Positions 7,684-16,447 of a stretch of 31,367 nucleotides of DNA are shown here, piece after piece (position 1 is the stretch's first letter; every line of letters begins with the position of its first letter). Where the stretch lies: positions 1 to 31,367 of the IMG/VR virus record IMGVR_UViG_3300032360_000033; one strand, given 5' to 3'. Origin of the DNA: a virus. The position numbers and the translations under genes are program-made. The notes under the pieces are model-generated. The model was not told the origin of the DNA. It worked only from the letters and a program-made list of their open reading frames with translations, and did not search any database.

Positions 7684-8647
7684 CTTTAGATATTTATTTA
7701 AGGATATTGTTTACGGTTTTTCTGAAGTAGAGTTTGCGGGGAGTACTTTTTATGTTAAGCATCTTTCTTCTTTGGATCAAGTTGATCTAGAGGAACTTGA
7801 GGAGAGTTTTTTTCAGGAGGCTCAAAAACGGGGGCTTCCTACTGAAGAAGAAATTTTAACACGACTTCGTGATGAGGAGATGTGGACCACTGCTGATGAC
7901 GCGGAAATCACCAAAGCAGAAGCTTACATAGAGAGTCTAGAAAACACACGAAAACAACTCTATCTCAAAACGCAAATAGAGGACAATGTTGTCGAACGAG
8001 ATAAAGCTCGCATAAGGCTAAATCAATTATTGTCAATCAAAAGTAATTTAATTGGCAAAAGCTGTGAAACGCACGCTAAAAGCCGCACTAGCGACCATTA
8101 CATTTTAAAGTCTTTTTACGAAGACCGAGAGCTGCAAACTCCTTATTTTTCCGAGGAAAAGATCGACGAGCTCAATAAGGATGAGTTGTTAGAAATTATT
8201 ATAAGTTATAACAATAAAATTTTATGTTTAAATGATGATAACATTCAGCGCATTGTATTGCAAGATTTTTATAGTGCTTATTTTCCTTTTTCAGATAATG
8301 TAATGAATTTTTATGATAAACCATTATTTGAGCTTTCTCTTAATCAAGTCAAGCTGATTGTTTTTACTCGTATGTTTAAGAATATATTTGAAGGCTACCC
8401 AAAAATGCCTGACACTCTCAAAAAAGATCCTCAAAAAATTATTGATTATGTCAATGCTCAGGACAAAGCGAAAGATGTAACAGATACCTTAGACAAAGAC
8501 GGGGCTTCGACCATTATGGGCGCTAAAGAAGAGGACTATGAGTATTTAGGGTATAAGCAAAATCCACAGGGAAGATCGTTGAGCGATATGCTAAAGGCAA
8601 AAGGCGGCCGTATGGACATGAATGATTTGATGGAAACCATGACATAA
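7658..8647 (+). CDS. Putative tail assembly protein, GT-like position
   Basis: The protein has 329 residues. An N-terminal beta segment (NFRYLFKDIVYGFSEVEFAG) is followed by long charged helices (LEELEESFFQEAQKRG) and several Lys/Asp/Glu-rich segments. A C-terminal tail with GASTIMGAKEEDYEYLGY, rich in Gly and acidic residues, could be a docking segment. It overlaps the preceding gene by 26 bases in the +1 frame and precedes the tape measure gene by 48 bases. This is the place of the T part of lambda GT, which binds the tube subunit while the tape measure is coated. A true frameshift product looks unlikely because this frame has a TAA at 7652, three bases before the overlap opens. Coupled re-initiation at the ATG is simpler. 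The role is inferred from order. Confidence 0.45.
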   Translation: MTSVPTKVNFRYLFKDIVYGFSEVEFAGSTFYVKHLSSLDQVDLEELEESFFQEAQKRGLPTEEEILTRLRDEEMWTTADDAEITKAEAYIESLENTRKQLYLKTQIEDNVVERDKARIRLNQLLSIKSNLIGKSCETHAKSRTSDHYILKSFYEDRELQTPYFSEEKIDELNKDELLEIIISYNNKILCLNDDNIQRIVLQDFYSAYFPFSDNVMNFYDKPLFELSLNQVKLIVFTRMFKNIFEGYPKMPDTLKKDPQKIIDYVNAQDKAKDVTDTLDKDGASTIMGAKEEDYEYLGYKQNPQGRSLSDMLKAKGGRMDMNDLMETMT

Positions 8648-8659
8648 GCCGAACAAACA

Positions 8660-8678
8660 TTTGAAAAAAGTGTATATT
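8660..8678 (+). promoter_or_regulatory. Candidate promoter element before the tape measure gene
   Basis: TTTGAAAAAAGTGTATATT matches the recurrent element closely and ends 17 bases before the tape measure ATG. No Shine-Dalgarno site lies between, and a promoter here would give the tail block its own transcript. Confidence 0.45.
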
Positions 8679-8695
8679 TTATTAAATAGTGCACT

Positions 8696-11600
8696 ATGAT
8701 CAAACTCGATGCCATCATCAATGATAAGAAGCTTCTCGCTTCTATACAAAAAGGAGTAGACACTTTTAATAGGTCCACTGCGGGCAAGGCTAAGTTAAAC
8801 CTTAAAATAAACGAAAAGGGTTTTCGTCAGCCACTAGGTCGCATTACAGGGGACTTGGATAAGTTTGAATCTGCCCTTGCAGCATCCAATGCTCGTGTTA
8901 TCGCATTTGGCGCTTCCACTGCCGTTATCGGAGGAATGACAAAAGCGTTCAAAGAGCTTGCATCAACAACCATCAACGTACAAAAACAATTTGCTGACAT
9001 CAATCGTATTCTAAACGTTAGCAACAAAGAGTTTGAGAAGTTTTCCGGCAGTCTATTTGATATAGGTAAAAAAACAGCTACCACTTTTGACGATGCAGCC
9101 AAAGCTGCTTTAGAGTTTGCTCGGCAAGGTTTGGGAATGAATGAGACCTTGAAGCGTACGGCGGACGCGTTAACGTTGGTTCGTTTGACAGGCGTTAATG
9201 CCGAAAAGGCTGTAAGTTCTCTGACCGCAACGGTGAACGCTTTTCAGCAAAGCTCCCTGACTACCACAGAAGCGCTTAATAAGTTTGTGGCGGTGGAAAC
9301 AAAATTTGCCGTTTCAGCTAAAGATTTAATGGAAGGCTTGGGCCGTGTTGGGTCTGCTGCTGTGGATGCAAAGGTAGACTTCGATGAGCTGAATGCCATG
9401 ATTGCAGCCGTTCAGCAACAAACGGGTCGAGGTGGAGCTGTTATTGGTAACGCCCTTAAAACTATTTTTACCCGGTTACAGCGCCGAGATACCTTGACGG
9501 CGTTAGAGCAATTTAATGTTGAGGTGCAAGATATGGAGGGGAATATCTTGCCAGCTATGAATATTTTGCAAAACTTTGCTAAAACATATAAGACTTTAAG
9601 CGATGCTAACAAAGGTTATCTTCGCGAGCAAGTGGCGGGTGTTTTTCAGGCTAACATTTTGTCTGCTATAGTTAAAGATATCAATAGTGACTTTCAGGTT
9701 TATAACCGCGCGCTAAAAACTTCTACTGAGGCCACTAATGAGGCTGCTAATGCCAACGCTCGCTTGAACCAAACAATAAGTGCGCTATTATCGCAAACGG
9801 GAACTGAGTTAATTCGATTGCAAGAAAATATTGGTAAGGTAACTTTTGAGCCTATAGCTCGTGCCATTCTAGGACCTTTTAAAGATATTGTTTCTAACAT
9901 TAATGCCCTTCTTGATGGTGAGGGCATAGGAAGCGACTTTGCAAGTGGGTTGCTCAAGGGGATTAGAAATATTGTAGCTGGCCCGGGCCTTGTGGCAGCA
10001 ATCGCGGTAATTGGAAAAATTTTTATTACTACCGTGGGTTATATCACAAAAGCGATACCCACCCTCATAGGTATTACAACCGAAACGCAAAAACAAGCAA
10101 ATTTACAAGCAACTATAGAGGCTTTGCTTCAAAGTGATGCAGGCTTATCTAAGTTAATTGCCCAAAACGAAGGCAACGCTGCTAAGCAGGCCGGAATACT
10201 GGCGGGTCATGCGAAGGCACAAGAAAAGGCATTTAAGGCGTCTGTGACTTCTACTGGCTTGATTGCTAGCAATTTGCGGATGGCTGGCATGACCACAAAT
10301 AAATCTGGAGCTATTGTTCCGGGTCGTCGAGGTGCGCGTGGCTACGTGCCCGGTTTCGCCGGAGAGGCAGCAGACGTTCGTAAGGGGGTAGGTGGTGTAA
10401 GTTCTTCAGCTCGCCCCGTGCATATTCCTAATTTTGCTTTTGGTGGGGGGCAGCGTGGGAGTATGGTGGCCAATACTGGCGAGTATATGGTTCCTAATTT
10501 TAGGGGTGGTGGTTCTGCTGTATTTAATCCAGCGATGGTGAGAGCTAATGGTGGCTTGCCACAGGGAGCAAAAAGGATTACGGCTGCGCAGGGGTATGTT
10601 CCTAATTTTAAAATGACAACTCCGGGCCAGTATTTGCAGCAGCCCGGAGCTACTCTGGGGGGTTTAAGGCGAGGTGTTCAGAGCGGAAATATTAGCTCTA
10701 CCGATATGCAAAAAAATTGGGGCGGAGTAGCGGCTAAGTATGGAAAAACTGGAGAGCAGAGAGTCAATCAAATGACTACTAAAGCTGCCGCTATGAGAAC
10801 AACAGGTAAACCAAAAGCTATGCAGTTTTCCATGCCAGCTAAAGATATAAAAATCGGGGCTATTGTGGGCATGAAAAGCGGAGGAAAAACAGGTTATAAC
10901 CCTTCTAGTGGGTTTGGCGTGATTGGGAAAGAAGGTAAAATCGCTAACAAGGGGTTAGCCCAATTAGTGAGAAGCCCCGCCTATCAGGGAGCAAAGTTTA
11001 AGATAAAAAATATTCCGGTAGGAGCCATAAATACAATTGGCAAAGGCACAGAGAAAAAAAGTGCTGAGGACGTACTAAAAGAGAAGTTTACCTCGCAGAT
11101 GAACGACATCATGGTGCCTGCGCTAGGCAAGTATTCATCTTCAATATTTTCGGAGCTTTTCAAAGATGACGGACAGACGTTTGCTCAAACTTTAACCAAT
11201 ACTAGAGGCAAAAGGGTATTTTCTACAAGTGTTGAGGGCGGGATCATGGAATCTGCGTTGCAGTTTGCAGGGCAACAAGGCTCGAAGTTCGGTGGTGACG
11301 ATAGCGCTCGTTGGGATTTTGAAGAGTCAGGAAAGATAAGCAAACCGTTGTTAGATACTTTTTTTAAAGGGAAGACTACTCAGGTGGATCGGGCCGATGC
11401 TAAAAGATCAGATTCAGCCCCGAACATTAAAAGCTTGATTGGAAAATCATTTGGTACGGCATTGACCGCAAACCGCATAGCAAGATATGGCCCGGTAGCT
11501 ACGGCTATCAAGGGGTTGACAGCGAAAAAAGCTGCTGGTGGTTATATTCCTAATTTTGCGGGTAGGGGTATGATGACAGCAAGGGCACCAAAAGGGACGA

Positions 11601-14600
11601 TAGCCGCCCGGAACGCAGGGAATCTTCAAGTTGCTACGAAATCCGGTTTGACCGCATTGGTGAAGGGAATAGATTATAAGATTGTAGGTGGTAAGGCTCG
11701 TTTTACGGCAGTCGGGGAACAAAAGACTTTTGGTGCGGATTTAGAAAAAGGGGGCACGTCTTTAATGTTAGCAGATGGTCGTATGGTGTTGTCCAATAAG
11801 CCGCTTCACGGGATGGCTGCCATGCAGGCTAAAATTCCCGCCAATAAAATTGAGAGTCTCGTAGTAGGAGGAGGTTTTCACAATGTAAACACAGGGAAGC
11901 TAACTTTTAGAGAAAGTGATTTTGTTAATAGTAACAGGTTGCAACAAGTAGTGGCTGGTGCCAGTGGTTATATTCCTAATTTTGCAGGAGGAGGACTTGG
12001 CGCTGCTATTGGTCGAGAAAAAGCAGCGGGGGTTCCTTCATCTGCTATTCGCATTAATAGTTCGCCTCGTTTTCAATCGGCAGGGAATCCGGCAGGACTG
12101 GCGGTTACCAATAAAATGGATGAGCCTCGTGGCTTGAGAGATGTTCCTAATTTTGCAGATCTGGGTACTGATATTGTAGAAAGAGCCGGAGGACAGGCTG
12201 CATTATTGGGGATACCGGGATTAGACAAAAGAGGTAAATGGGCTGCTTCTTTCAATAAGGTGCTCGCTGGAGCCGCTCAGGATTGGGCCGATAACCGAAC
12301 CACCACAAAAGAATTTACTAAGGTAGTTGGAAAGTTAAGCAATCAATATGGTGTCACCGGAGAAGCACAAAAGAAAGTTCTCAAAAATACCTTAGCTCTC
12401 GGAAAACAATTAAGACCCGGAGGTGGTATGGCGGGTATGATGGCTATGATGATGATACCTATGGCGGGCGGTATGATTGAGCAAGGAGTAGGAGGTCAAG
12501 CAGGTTCAGCTATTAGCGGAGGGCTGACTGGAGGCGTGACGGGGGGATGGTTGGGCAGTATGGCAGGAGGCGCTTTGGCTACTAAATTTGGGGCGGCGGG
12601 TGGCATGGTGGGCGGACTCCCGGGCGCGGCAATCGGAGCTGGTGTAGGAGCATTGGTTGGTGCAACAGCAGGGATCATAACCTCATTGGATGCTACTGCT
12701 GACAGTGCAGCATCAGTGACAGCTGAGTTACAAGCCTTAGCCGGAGGCCTCAAAAGTAACGCAACAGCTGCTATACAATTTATTCAAGCACAAAAAGATT
12801 TGGCGGTTGCAGCTACTGAAGACGAGTTGGCCGCTGCGGCCAACAGGGCTACGATAGCTCTTGAGTCTATATCCGATACAGATTTGGCAGAGTCGTTCGC
12901 AGAGGCTGGAACTAATGTCAAAACATTAACAGATAATCTTGAGTTGTGGAGCGGCAAACAAGGCATTAAAATAAAAATGAAGGCAGCTCAAGCGGCCCTT
13001 TTGAGTCCCGCAGGACAAACAACAGAGGACGAAATAGAGAGGCTGGAGGCCGTAGGGGATCAAAAGGCGATAGACAGAAAAATGAAGGGTTTTTCCCGAC
13101 CCTTGGCTAAGCTTTTGATGGATCCTGCACTTTTTGGGCGAACAGGAAAAGACGCGAGAGGTGCGGAACCTCAGGAAGTGACTGATTTTTTTAAAGAGGC
13201 GGCGTCTATAAGGAGCGAATATAACCCCCTCGATTTTACGGGACAATTTAGTGAGGCAGATTTCAGGGGACTCCTTACGAAACATTTTGGCGAGAAAGGG
13301 ATGACAGGTGAGATGATAGGAGAGATGGCTCATGTCCTTGAGTCCCTTGATCCCGGCTGGACTATATATCAAGCCGAAGATCAGTTCAAAAAACACTTTG
13401 ACCAAGGGTTCTTTGCTGAGTTTTATGGCGAAATGTTTGGCGCCCAAACCTCGGGCCTAAAAGAATCCACGAAGACTCAGCTTCAAGGGGCCAATTATAC
13501 TCGTGATTTTGAGGCTCTTCTTAAAAGTATTAATACATCAGTTCTGACTTATACGGAAGATTTGGCTATTATATCCCATGAAGCAGCTGTTCGTAACGCC
13601 GCTCTTACTGCGCGCAAGGGGTTCCTTGGGTTTCGGGGGCGTGCTGCTAATTTAGGGGAAGCAAGAGGAGTTAGCGCTGCAAATTTTGCCGGAAAACGAC
13701 AAGCAGTCGACCGTAACGTCTTCAATCAAAATCAGGCGTCAATAATATCTAACTTAAAAAGTGTCTTCAAAACTCCCGCAGGAGTCCGGGGCGGTTTTCA
13801 GGACGTCTTTTTTGGTCAGGGAGGTTTTACTCAGCGAGGGGCTGCGGGAGGAATTGCCAAACTCAAGGAAGCGAGAGCTCTAGCTGCCGGTGCGCCGGGG
13901 ACCGGGTTGGGGGCCATAGCACCCGATGCGGTGGCAGGCATGACAACTCTTATCACAAAGTTAGAAGCGGCTTATAAAGAGCAAATGTCAGCTATCCTGA
14001 AAGATGAAAAAGTTCAAGAGCTGAAATTCAAGGCTGAAGAGTTAAGGGCCCGCATCACAACAGAGCAATTTCGTTTAGCTGTTCTTGAATCTAAAAATAT
14101 TCATGCCGAAAACATGAACATGAGTAAAGCTCGTGGAGAGTTCGATCTCTATAAGATGCGTCAGGAAAGATCTGTCCAATCCCCCGAGGCAATGTTTGGA
14201 CTCACCCCAATGCAGCAGGTTCTCAAAAAACAAGGAGCTTCAACTAATATTTTTAATAAGGGAAGAGAACTGGAGCAAAAGGATCGGTTGAGCGACGCGC
14301 GCCAAAAATTTATTGAAACAAAAACTCAGGTAGATTTAAATACTACCACCGGCAAATTGGTAGATGCTAACATCAAACTAAGGGATGCTGTTAATGCCCT
14401 CAACTCCACCTTAAACGGAACCCCAACAGCGCCAACTGGGATTAGTCCCGCAAGCTCACATAAAGGGCCTGCGTTCCAAGACCCTCTAACAAAGGCGGAC
14501 ATAGGTATCCGTATGGGACCGATTGAGTCCATAGCGAAAGGGGTTTCAAACGCTGTGAGCGACTTTTTTGGAGGAGACCCAGAATTACGCACTCAAAAGT

Positions 14601-16447
14601 TTGCCCTAAAAGACAAAGAGTCACAACTAGCTAATTTGCAAAAAAACCGTTACCAGTTGAGTCCAGAAGACAAAAAGGATATACAGCTGAATTATGACAC
14701 CGCGGGCGATGTATTCAATAAATTTGAGACGATGACTCCCGCGCAACGAAAAACGGGCGCGGAAAGGATGGTTGCTCAGCCTTTGCTTACGCCACAATTT
14801 CAAAAAGATAGGGTTTCTCAATGGCTGAAGGACAACGCTAGGGTCAAACGATTAGAAGAGGAGGTAAGCACATTAAAGGCAGCGATCAGTGGTCCCAGAG
14901 TAGCCCAAAAAACTACCGCCGCCGCCCCCACTACGCTGGCGGAGCGGGACGCCTTGCAAACGGATCTAGAAGCTTCATTTAAGAACGCGACGAATCGACG
15001 AGGGGCTCCTCTTTTGGATCAAACGGATACCACCGGCTATCATCCTCTTTTGTCGGCACAAGTGGGAGCGGGATTCAATGTTGAAAACTACAAGTTAACC
15101 AGCGACGAGCTTAAGTTTATTAATCAGCAGACACAGGAGATAAATCAAGCTGTCATGGCGGGAAATGTAGAAGGAGCAAAAACCTTGGCCCTTCAAAGAC
15201 AAAGTGCGGCTGAGGTATTTACTTTAGCTAAGGAAACTGATAACGCTGCAGATAGCGCCAAAGAACTAAGAGAGCACTGGGAACGCATAGACGCCGCCCA
15301 GTCCACAAAATTTTCAGCAGGGCTCAGAAAGGGATTCGATGATGTTGCACAGCAATCTCATTTTATCTATAGGGAACTAGGAGAAAAGCTTCCTGTACAA
15401 TTTAGGGATAACATGGTAGGGGCGATAGGAGCAGCGATGGATAAAACCTCTAGTTTAGGGGACGCACTTGACGGAGTTGCCTTAGCATTTTTAAGTACCA
15501 TGCGTCAGGCTTTTCTGCAGAGCGCGGTAAGCAGTATGATGGGTGCAGGCAAGACTTTGTGGTCTGGTAACCAGCGGGGCGGTTTCATCGCCGCACAAAA
15601 CGGCACGTTTGTAGGAGGAAACAGCACAGGAGATAGACACCCAGCCCTTTTAGAAAGCGGCGAATATGTTTTGAATCGTAATGCTGTCGGAGCTTTAGGT
15701 GGGCCTGATGCTTTGAATTCAATTAATTTTGGAGCGGCCCCTCGTTTCCAAAAAGGTGGAGGGCACCTGATGAAACTTGCAGAGAAAATCCCAAGTTCTC
15801 GTTTTAGTGGCCTCTTTTTGCAGAATAGCAATCCGGAGTATGATGAATACGCTGATGCTGCTGTCGAAAAACAGCAGAAGGCGATGGCGAAACACCAAAA
15901 GAAAGAACAAAAGAAGGCTATGATTCTGAGCACGATAATATCTGGTGTGATGGCCGCAGGAATGGGGGCTTTAAGTAAAGGGGCTAGCAAGTGGAATACT
16001 ACCAGTAAGTGGGGATCTAATCGAGTAGGTGATCCGGCTGGTTGGTCAACGATGAATAAGGTATTCGGACAAAAACCTGAATTTCCGGGAAGTCAAAGAG
16101 GAGGCTTTATTGGTCGTCAAGCTGGTGGTTCAATCGGAGGAGCAGTTGCCCGTCGTTATGGGTTGTTCCAAGGAGGAGGTACTGTACCTGTTTCATCAGG
16201 AGCCCCTTCTTTAGGTGGTTCTACTAACACTAATAATATTAGTATAAATATTGGCTTAGGAGGCGACAATGAGTCCCCGGGTAGTGGGGCTAGCCAAACA
16301 GCGACAGGAAACACAGGGGCACCCTCTAAGGCCAATACAGCGGACGCCAAGGCTTTGAGTGAAAAGATAAAAAGCCAAGTCTTGAAAATTTTAACAGAAG
16401 AACAGCGAGTAGGTGGCACGTTAAGCCCTTCGGCTAGGAGACCATAA
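8696..16447 (+). CDS. Tape measure protein with TP901-type core, PNF repeats and nuclease-like insert
   Basis: The protein has 2583 residues. It spans the tail lumen, sets tail length and is delivered with DNA. Residues about 90-400 have the TP901-1 type tape-measure core (VQKQFADINRILNVSN, EFARQGLGMNETLKRTADAL, TGRGGAVIGNALKTIFTRLQ). A hydrophobic segment lies near 425-450. Residues 549-1155 hold seven motifs of the type (G)Y-(I/V/M)-P-N-F (one has PGF), and between the fourth and fifth is a stretch with E852, D874 and D901-A-K903 that resembles a PD-(D/E)XK nuclease core. Residues about 1243-1327 are a Gly/Ala/Met-rich hydrophobic region. Coiled-coil-like helices follow. The end has HPALLESGEYVLNRNAVGAL (from residue 2315), a common tape-measure tail, then Gly-rich basic segments. 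The last codon overlaps the next ATG (TAATG). At 1.5 angstrom per residue an all-helical chain would span roughly 390 nm. Confidence 0.88.
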   Translation: MIKLDAIINDKKLLASIQKGVDTFNRSTAGKAKLNLKINEKGFRQPLGRITGDLDKFESALAASNARVIAFGASTAVIGGMTKAFKELASTTINVQKQFADINRILNVSNKEFEKFSGSLFDIGKKTATTFDDAAKAALEFARQGLGMNETLKRTADALTLVRLTGVNAEKAVSSLTATVNAFQQSSLTTTEALNKFVAVETKFAVSAKDLMEGLGRVGSAAVDAKVDFDELNAMIAAVQQQTGRGGAVIGNALKTIFTRLQRRDTLTALEQFNVEVQDMEGNILPAMNILQNFAKTYKTLSDANKGYLREQVAGVFQANILSAIVKDINSDFQVYNRALKTSTEATNEAANANARLNQTISALLSQTGTELIRLQENIGKVTFEPIARAILGPFKDIVSNINALLDGEGIGSDFASGLLKGIRNIVAGPGLVAAIAVIGKIFITTVGYITKAIPTLIGITTETQKQANLQATIEALLQSDAGLSKLIAQNEGNAAKQAGILAGHAKAQEKAFKASVTSTGLIASNLRMAGMTTNKSGAIVPGRRGARGYVPGFAGEAADVRKGVGGVSSSARPVHIPNFAFGGGQRGSMVANTGEYMVPNFRGGGSAVFNPAMVRANGGLPQGAKRITAAQGYVPNFKMTTPGQYLQQPGATLGGLRRGVQSGNISSTDMQKNWGGVAAKYGKTGEQRVNQMTTKAAAMRTTGKPKAMQFSMPAKDIKIGAIVGMKSGGKTGYNPSSGFGVIGKEGKIANKGLAQLVRSPAYQGAKFKIKNIPVGAINTIGKGTEKKSAEDVLKEKFTSQMNDIMVPALGKYSSSIFSELFKDDGQTFAQTLTNTRGKRVFSTSVEGGIMESALQFAGQQGSKFGGDDSARWDFEESGKISKPLLDTFFKGKTTQVDRADAKRSDSAPNIKSLIGKSFGTALTANRIARYGPVATAIKGLTAKKAAGGYIPNFAGRGMMTARAPKGTIAARNAGNLQVATKSGLTALVKGIDYKIVGGKARFTAVGEQKTFGADLEKGGTSLMLADGRMVLSNKPLHGMAAMQAKIPANKIESLVVGGGFHNVNTGKLTFRESDFVNSNRLQQVVAGASGYIPNFAGGGLGAAIGREKAAGVPSSAIRINSSPRFQSAGNPAGLAVTNKMDEPRGLRDVPNFADLGTDIVERAGGQAALLGIPGLDKRGKWAASFNKVLAGAAQDWADNRTTTKEFTKVVGKLSNQYGVTGEAQKKVLKNTLALGKQLRPGGGMAGMMAMMMIPMAGGMIEQGVGGQAGSAISGGLTGGVTGGWLGSMAGGALATKFGAAGGMVGGLPGAAIGAGVGALVGATAGIITSLDATADSAASVTAELQALAGGLKSNATAAIQFIQAQKDLAVAATEDELAAAANRATIALESISDTDLAESFAEAGTNVKTLTDNLELWSGKQGIKIKMKAAQAALLSPAGQTTEDEIERLEAVGDQKAIDRKMKGFSRPLAKLLMDPALFGRTGKDARGAEPQEVTDFFKEAASIRSEYNPLDFTGQFSEADFRGLLTKHFGEKGMTGEMIGEMAHVLESLDPGWTIYQAEDQFKKHFDQGFFAEFYGEMFGAQTSGLKESTKTQLQGANYTRDFEALLKSINTSVLTYTEDLAIISHEAAVRNAALTARKGFLGFRGRAANLGEARGVSAANFAGKRQAVDRNVFNQNQASIISNLKSVFKTPAGVRGGFQDVFFGQGGFTQRGAAGGIAKLKEARALAAGAPGTGLGAIAPDAVAGMTTLITKLEAAYKEQMSAILKDEKVQELKFKAEELRARITTEQFRLAVLESKNIHAENMNMSKARGEFDLYKMRQERSVQSPEAMFGLTPMQQVLKKQGASTNIFNKGRELEQKDRLSDARQKFIETKTQVDLNTTTGKLVDANIKLRDAVNALNSTLNGTPTAPTGISPASSHKGPAFQDPLTKADIGIRMGPIESIAKGVSNAVSDFFGGDPELRTQKFALKDKESQLANLQKNRYQLSPEDKKDIQLNYDTAGDVFNKFETMTPAQRKTGAERMVAQPLLTPQFQKDRVSQWLKDNARVKRLEEEVSTLKAAISGPRVAQKTTAAAPTTLAERDALQTDLEASFKNATNRRGAPLLDQTDTTGYHPLLSAQVGAGFNVENYKLTSDELKFINQQTQEINQAVMAGNVEGAKTLALQRQSAAEVFTLAKETDNAADSAKELREHWERIDAAQSTKFSAGLRKGFDDVAQQSHFIYRELGEKLPVQFRDNMVGAIGAAMDKTSSLGDALDGVALAFLSTMRQAFLQSAVSSMMGAGKTLWSGNQRGGFIAAQNGTFVGGNSTGDRHPALLESGEYVLNRNAVGALGGPDALNSINFGAAPRFQKGGGHLMKLAEKIPSSRFSGLFLQNSNPEYDEYADAAVEKQQKAMAKHQKKEQKKAMILSTIISGVMAAGMGALSKGASKWNTTSKWGSNRVGDPAGWSTMNKVFGQKPEFPGSQRGGFIGRQAGGSIGGAVARRYGLFQGGGTVPVSSGAPSLGGSTNTNNISINIGLGGDNESPGSGASQTATGNTGAPSKANTADAKALSEKIKSQVLKILTEEQRVGGTLSPSARRP
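10340..12157 (+). repeat. Cluster of seven (Y)x-P-N-F motifs in the tape measure gene
   Basis: The motif copies start at 10340 (GYVPGFA), 10421 (HIPNFA), 10484 (YMVPNF), 10592 (GYVPNF), 11540 (GYIPNFA), 11966 (GYIPNFA) and 12140 (DVPNFA). All except the first share the DNA word TTCCTAATTTT, so they look like recent relatives of each other or are held by strong codon constraint. They are usually followed by Gly-rich linkers and separate globular-looking segments. Confidence 0.8.
16436..16440 (+). promoter_or_regulatory. Shine-Dalgarno AGGAG, 6 bases before the ATG at 16447
   Basis: AGGAG lies inside the last codons of the tape measure gene at ideal spacing and confirms the TAATG-overlapping start. 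It stands out because most genes here lack such a site. Confidence 0.75.

Noticed and set aside
12926-13447. 173-codon minus-strand frame inside the tape measure gene
   Set aside because: It is fully antisense to the tape measure gene, with Cys/Leu/Phe-rich composition typical of shadow frames and no promoter or start context.
15505-15990. 161-codon minus-strand frame inside the tape measure gene
   Set aside because: Antisense to the conserved C-terminal tape-measure motif; no supporting signal.
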